A stretch of 8,689 nucleotides of DNA from Candidatus Latescibacteria bacterium 4484_181 (GTDB taxonomy: Bacteria > Latescibacterota > MVCY01). The notes beneath the pieces were generated by a model, which was not told where the DNA came from, did not search any database, and saw only the letters and a program-made list of their open reading frames with translations. The stretch is from contig MVCY01000067.1 of assembly GCA_002049985.1 (NCBI GenBank), positions 1-8,689 on the forward strand, read 5' to 3'. A program made the translations under genes and the position numbers. Positions 6,571-8,689 of this stretch are shown here, piece after piece (within the stretch, counting starts at the first letter, position 1; every line of letters starts with the position of its first letter).

Positions 6571-6599
6571 TTGACAAGTCACCAAAAAAGGCATATATT
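6571..6599 (+). promoter_or_regulatory. Consensus sigma70 promoter of tsaB
   Basis: TTGACA (6571-6576) and TATATT (6594-6599) are separated by exactly 17 bases. The tsaB start follows about 88 bases downstream. It lies in the 187-base divergent region between the sigma gene and tsaB. No comparably good promoter for the sigma gene was seen on the other strand. Confidence 0.75.
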
Positions 6600-6687
6600 T
6601 CAACGGTACTAAGTGTTGGGTGGCTCTTACGGGCATAAATTTGCGTAGCGAAGCTTCATTATAGAGCACATAGCGTACTTTAGGTAA

Positions 6688-7281
6688 ATGAGACTATTAG
6701 GGATTGAGACGGCAACAATGGTGGGAAGCGTAGCCGTTGTTGATCAGGTGGATGTGTTGGCTTCTTACCTCTGGAATATTGAATCGGCTCACTCTGAACA
6801 TTTGATGGCTGCCATCAAACAGATTTTAGCCGATGCTTCCCTCTCTCTGCAGAAGTTAGATGGGGTAGCGGTCTCCATCGGCCCTGGCTCTTTCACCGGG
6901 CTCAGGATTGGGTTGGAGGTTTGTCCCATGCTCGACGCCAAAAAAGGGGAGGTCTACGCTTCCGTCTACCAAGTCGCAGGCGGAGAAATTGAAAGGCTTT
7001 CTGCCCCACAGGCAATTTCTCCTGAACTTCTGGCTAAGAGAATTTCCCAGCCAACTGTCTTCTCCGGCAGGGGAGCAATTGTCTACAGAGAGACTATTCT
7101 GAAAATATTGCGAGAAAAAGCCCACTTCGCCCCTCCTGATCTGAACTACCCCGATGCTGCTGCGGTGGCCAGAGTGGGCCTGTCTGCAATTGAAAAAGGG
7201 GAAGAGGCAGAATTGTTCTCCATTGAACCTCTCTACATCAGGAAACCAGACGCAAAGATAAGCGGACAACCTAAGCTGTAA
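6688..7281 (+). CDS. tsaB: TsaB, t6A tRNA-modification protein with an internal in-frame deletion
   Basis: TsaB is the inactive ASKHA-fold partner of TsaD in making threonylcarbamoyl-adenosine at position 37 of ANN-decoding tRNAs. The start MRLLGIETAT, then HSEHLM (35-40), VSIGPGSFTGLRIG (62-75), LDAKKGEVYASVYQ and the C-terminal PLYIRKPDA identify it firmly. It has 197 residues where about 230 is usual. L76-E77-V78 (6913-6921) join GLRIG directly to CPMLDAKKGEVY. The roughly 35 residues that normally lie between, including the ...KGLA...P..GVSTLEALA... helix-loop, are absent. The frame is kept. That segment is part of the first-half fold, so the product is unlikely to be functional if the DNA is correct. 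Start ATG at 6688 with a weak AGGT upstream. No rimI or tsaD follows. Confidence 0.93.
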   Translation: MRLLGIETATMVGSVAVVDQVDVLASYLWNIESAHSEHLMAAIKQILADASLSLQKLDGVAVSIGPGSFTGLRIGLEVCPMLDAKKGEVYASVYQVAGGEIERLSAPQAISPELLAKRISQPTVFSGRGAIVYRETILKILREKAHFAPPDLNYPDAAAVARVGLSAIEKGEEAELFSIEPLYIRKPDAKISGQPKL

Positions 7282-7307
7282 CGGCTGTCGAGACTCGTCT
7301 GCAATGA

Positions 7308-7323
7308 ACCGCATAGATGCGGT
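7308..7323 (-). terminator. Short hairpin after tsaB, possible weak terminator
   Basis: ACCGCA and TGCGGT form a perfect 6-bp stem with a four-base loop, 26 bases past the tsaB stop. On the minus strand it is followed by TCATT and on the plus strand by AAACTGTTTT, so neither side has a proper T-run. It could end tsaB transcription weakly or belong to the structured region on the minus strand. Confidence 0.3.
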
Positions 7324-7449
7324 AAACTGTTTTGAACCTATATCCGGAAAAAACCCTATGAAGAGTTTTCTATCTATTACATAGATTCTGCTCAAAAGAC
7401 GGCAACTTCACAGAAGACGTGCTCTATTCTACCTTGAAAACCGATTACA

Positions 7450-7495
7450 GGAGGCGTCTCCAGATGCCGATGGAATCGGCCTCTGCATGCCCTCC
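7450..7495. repeat. Nested imperfect palindrome (structured element)
   Basis: GCCGAT (7466-7471) pairs with ATCGGC (7475-7480) around a three-base loop. The flanking CAGA (7461-7464) pairs with TCTG (7482-7485), leaving one internal mismatch. Further out GGAGGC (7450-7455) can pair with GCCCTCC (7489-7495) with one bulge. A layered stem like this suggests a folded RNA or a protein-binding palindrome rather than a terminator, as there is no T-run. Confidence 0.45.
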
Positions 7496-7619
7496 CACAG
7501 AAATAGATATCTGAACGGGGCCCATAGTACTGCCAGCAACTTCATCTTTCCGACAGAATCTGCACCTGTGTTAAACTGGCCACGGTTTCACTCCGTAAGT
7601 TCAAAAATTGCACATCCGT

Positions 7620-7655
7620 GCTGTATCAAAATTCAATGACTAAACTTTCACAAAA
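7620..7655 (-). repeat. Left arm of a diverged inverted-repeat pair
   Basis: Read on the minus strand from 7655, this arm begins TTTTGTGAAAGTT and ends GATACAGC. It matches the right arm at 7954-7990 at 30 of 36 positions plus one gap, including a 13-base perfect start. Both arms read outward, away from each other. Immediately beyond this arm on the minus strand are two small hairpins, GCAC/GTGC (7609-7620) and ACGG/CCGT (about 7582-7596). Confidence 0.65.
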
Positions 7656-7712
7656 GACCTCAAAGATGTATCCTTAAACCAGCGGAATATAGTAGCATAG
7701 GAGGGCATGAGG

Positions 7713-7726
7713 TTCCCGAGCGGGAA
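7713..7726. repeat. Short perfect palindrome
   Basis: TTCCCG (7713-7718) and CGGGAA (7721-7726) with two bases between them. It could be an operator-like site or part of the repeat region. No neighbouring gene start makes its role clear. Confidence 0.35.
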
Positions 7727-7874
7727 TAGGCCCCTGGCTGCGTTTGAGAATCCCTGTGAACACGTTTTTGTTGTTGTCTTAATTCATTGTTTTTCTCTTT
7801 CCAATAGCCGGACGGTTCATCGACGACTATGGTTAATCCTGGACTACGCCTACGGAAAGCGCGCTTCCTTTGGC

Positions 7875-7897
7875 CCCTCTTCTCCTAGAGAAGAGGG
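7875..7897. repeat. Perfect 10-bp-stem hairpin, REP-like
   Basis: CCCTCTTCTC (7875-7884) pairs perfectly with GAGAAGAGGG (7888-7897) around a three-base loop. Neither side has a T-run and no gene ends nearby. C-rich/G-rich palindromes of this kind are commonly dispersed intergenic repeats in bacterial genomes. That reading is from general experience, since only one copy lies in this window. Confidence 0.55.
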
Positions 7898-7953
7898 ACA
7901 GATAGCTGAATAATATGGGGAAATTCCTTCGCTTATGTCTCCAATTGTAATAT

Positions 7954-7990
7954 TTTTGTGAAAGTTCAGTTAGTGATTTAAGATAACAGC
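7954..7990 (+). repeat. Right arm of a diverged inverted-repeat pair
   Basis: Begins TTTTGTGAAAGTT at 7954 and ends GATAACAGC at 7990. It matches the left arm (7620-7655, opposite strand) at 30 of 36 positions. The 298 bases between the arms carry hairpins but no recognisable gene. The pair could be the ends of a small non-autonomous element or two divergent copies of a dispersed leader or promoter-like repeat. Confidence 0.65.
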
Positions 7991-8084
7991 AAAAAAGGCA
8001 ACGGGGCATAAGGCAGGCAACATTTTTATAAATAGATAATTAGCCCTTTGCGATGCTTGCGATCTCCTGGCCAACTCTTCGGTT

Positions 8085-8190
8085 AAAAATGCCTATTGAT
8101 AGACCCCCTCTTGTCTGTCCAAAATGTTTGTGGCAAATAAGACCGGCCATCTATTCGAAGTCCCCTTAGGGACGATATGTCTCTCTTGCT
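8085..8190. repeat. Probable copy of a dispersed intergenic palindromic repeat
   Basis: The core is a 14-base palindrome at 8160-8173 (GTCCC, four-base loop, GGGAC) followed by GATATGTCTC and preceded by TCGAAG. Intergenic repeats with a GTCCC..GGGAC core followed by GATATGT occur in many uncultured-bacterium genomes, where one frame translates to a run such as RHIVPKGTS, which is present here on the minus strand. That makes a repeat more likely than a gene. The outer limits are approximate and no second copy lies in the window. Confidence 0.4.
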
Positions 8191-8298
8191 TTTCATAAGT
8201 TTTCCGATCTGGTTTAAATACTGAATTATTATATTGTTCGTCATTGGTGAGTGGTGATTGATATACCAGCGGCCGATTCTCGTTCCCTATTTTGATGC

Positions 8299-8392
8299 TC
8301 ATCCGGTCTTTTTCTGGTCCAGTTGAAGTATTCTACATATCTCGCCAAGCACCTGTTCTGCGGAGATGCCCTTCATGCACTGAAAGTGGCCG
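8299..8392 (-). pseudogene. C-terminal tail of the heptosyltransferase, in a shifted frame
   Basis: In a frame different from the main body, codons from about 8392 read RGHFQCMKGISAEQVLG and then EICRILQLDQKKTG before a TGA at 8299-8301. The pattern 'C.....C M..I..E.V...' is the standard end of lipopolysaccharide heptosyltransferases. This is therefore the true C-terminus of the gene at 8393-8689, cut off by a frame-shifting deletion of roughly 40 codons. Confidence 0.75.
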
Positions 8393-8689
8393 CGGGAAAA
8401 TGGCCACTACGGGGGTTTTCATCGCCACTGCCAGGTGCACCGGAGCGCTGTCGTTGGACAAAAGAAGTGCACACATTTCCAGCAGAGCTGCTGATTGCCG
8501 AAGAGACATCTGGCCGGCAGCCACTGCACCGGCTCCACTGGGCAATGCGTCTGCTATCCGTTGACAGAGTTGCCGGTCTTCCTCCCCACCTATCAGGATC
8601 ACCTTTTTCCCGAACTGCTTAAACAGATGCTTACCCACCTCAGCGAACCTCTCTGGAGGCCAACATTTGGTGGGCCATACTGATCCGGG
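8333..8689 (-). CDS. ADP-heptose:LPS heptosyltransferase (GT9 family), partial and frameshifted
   Basis: The gene runs in from beyond the right edge. Reading from 8689 it shows PGSVWPTKCWPPERFAEVGKHLF, cut here as PGSVWPTK and WPPERFAEV, then VILIGGEEDRQLC. Next comes the donor-binding region GQMSLRQSAALLEMCALLLSNDSAPVHLAVAMKTPVVAIF. These are signature segments of WaaF/WaaC-type glycosyltransferases, which add heptose to the lipopolysaccharide inner core on the cytosolic side of the inner membrane. After VVAIF (about 8396) the expected GPT/GST loop and following roughly 40 residues are missing. The frame then continues through non-native codons to a stop at 8333, while the real C-terminus is one frame over (8299-8392). 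WaaF is the closest member by motif, but I leave the exact subfamily open. Confidence 0.88.
   Translation of the reverse strand, partial: PGSVWPTKCWPPERFAEVGKHLFKQFGKKVILIGGEEDRQLCQRIADALPSGAGAVAAGQMSLRQSAALLEMCALLLSNDSAPVHLAVAMKTPVVAIFPRPLSVHEGHLRRTGAWRDM
8385..8408. repeat. Inverted repeat exactly at the heptosyltransferase deletion joint
   Basis: AGTGGCC (8385-8391) and GGCCACT (8402-8408) form a perfect 7-bp stem with a ten-base loop. The loop contains the point where VVAIF coding sequence meets the RGHFQC segment. The left and right halves come from regions that would be over 100 bases apart in an intact gene. Confidence 0.6.

Larger units (their letters stand above)
7282..8298. other. 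About 1 kb of non-coding, hairpin-rich intergenic DNA
   Basis: No frame here has both a plausible start and recognisable family sequence. It contains short perfect hairpins at 7308-7323, 7372-7386, 7461-7485, 7609-7620, 7713-7726, 7875-7897 and 8160-8173. It also holds a diverged inverted-repeat pair at 7620-7655 and 7954-7990. The density of hairpins and the repeat pair suggest structured RNA, repeat elements or decayed mobile DNA. No tRNA or rRNA was seen. Confidence 0.6.

Noticed and set aside
6501..6577. Autoregulated ECF promoter or sigma70 promoter for the sigma operon on the minus strand
   Set aside because: The minus-strand TTGTCA at 6577-6572 has only an ATTAAA 18 bases away, and no GGAAC-type -35 with a spaced -10 lies upstream of the start, so the evidence is too weak to call.
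6856..7395. Long minus-strand open frame of 179 codons opposite tsaB
   Set aside because: It is antisense to firmly identified TsaB codons and has no family features.
7429..7545. Minus-strand 38-codon frame starting MKLLAVLWAPFR, with GGAAAG next to the ATG
   Set aside because: Spacing of the purine run is poor and the frame overlaps the nested palindrome. A second, equally plausible frame is open over the same bases, so coding is not supported.
7707..7913. Plus-strand open frame of 68 codons with AGGAGG just before its ATG
   Set aside because: The AGGAGG is only two bases from the ATG. The frame runs through the palindrome at 7713-7726 and the perfect hairpin at 7875-7897, and the protein resembles no family.
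8093..8302. Minus-strand 69-codon frame containing RHIVPKGTS
   Set aside because: Better explained as translation through a dispersed palindromic repeat. It also begins at the heptosyltransferase stop region without a ribosome binding site.
1..8689. Missing gene segments displaced elsewhere in the window (scrambled genes)
   Set aside because: I read the intergenic regions for the absent MreB IIB, PurH VNLYPF, TsaB GVSTL and heptosyltransferase GPT segments on both strands and did not find them. Other parts of the genome could not be examined.
1..8689. CRISPR array, tRNA, rRNA, transposase, toxin-antitoxin or phage genes
   Set aside because: No regularly spaced direct repeats, cloverleaf, rRNA motif or recognisable mobile or defence protein was seen.

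Overview
The window looks like chromosomal housekeeping DNA from a Gram-negative, rod-shaped bacterium. The reasons are a heptosyltransferase-type lipopolysaccharide gene, a periplasmic Spy/CpxP-like protein, and an mreBCD cell-shape cluster. The style of the ECF sigma / anti-sigma / Spy-like operon and of MreB and PurC suggests an uncultured phylum of the FCB group or a neighbour (KSB1, Zixibacteria, TA06 and similar). That placement is an impression from reading the proteins, not a computed result.

Layout from left to right: a minus-strand block runs purC -> purH -> mreB -> mreC -> start of mreD (positions 4270 down to 1), with a good sigma70-type promoter in front of purC. Next is a minus-strand envelope-stress operon, ECF sigma factor -> zinc-finger anti-sigma factor -> Spy/CpxP-like protein (about 6500 to 4651), closed by a clear rho-independent terminator. 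Divergent from it is tsaB (t6A tRNA modification) on the plus strand with its own consensus promoter. About 1 kb of non-coding, hairpin-rich DNA follows (7282-8298), with a diverged 36-37 bp inverted-repeat pair and a probable dispersed palindromic repeat. The window ends inside a minus-strand heptosyltransferase (GT9) gene.

The most unusual observation is that five conserved genes (mreC, mreB, purH, tsaB and the heptosyltransferase) each lack one internal block at a single sharp joint, while the sequence on both sides is intact and well conserved. By comparison with remembered family sequences, the missing blocks are roughly 45 to 160 bp. Two losses stay in frame (mreB, tsaB) and three shift the frame (mreC, purH, heptosyltransferase). 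There are no scattered stops or other signs of slow decay. The other genes (purC, sigma, anti-sigma, Spy-like) look whole. This points to deletions made during amplification or assembly, or to a very recent burst of deletions. It should be resolved before any gene here is called a pseudogene.

I did not find a CRISPR array, tRNA, rRNA, transposase, phage gene or defence system.
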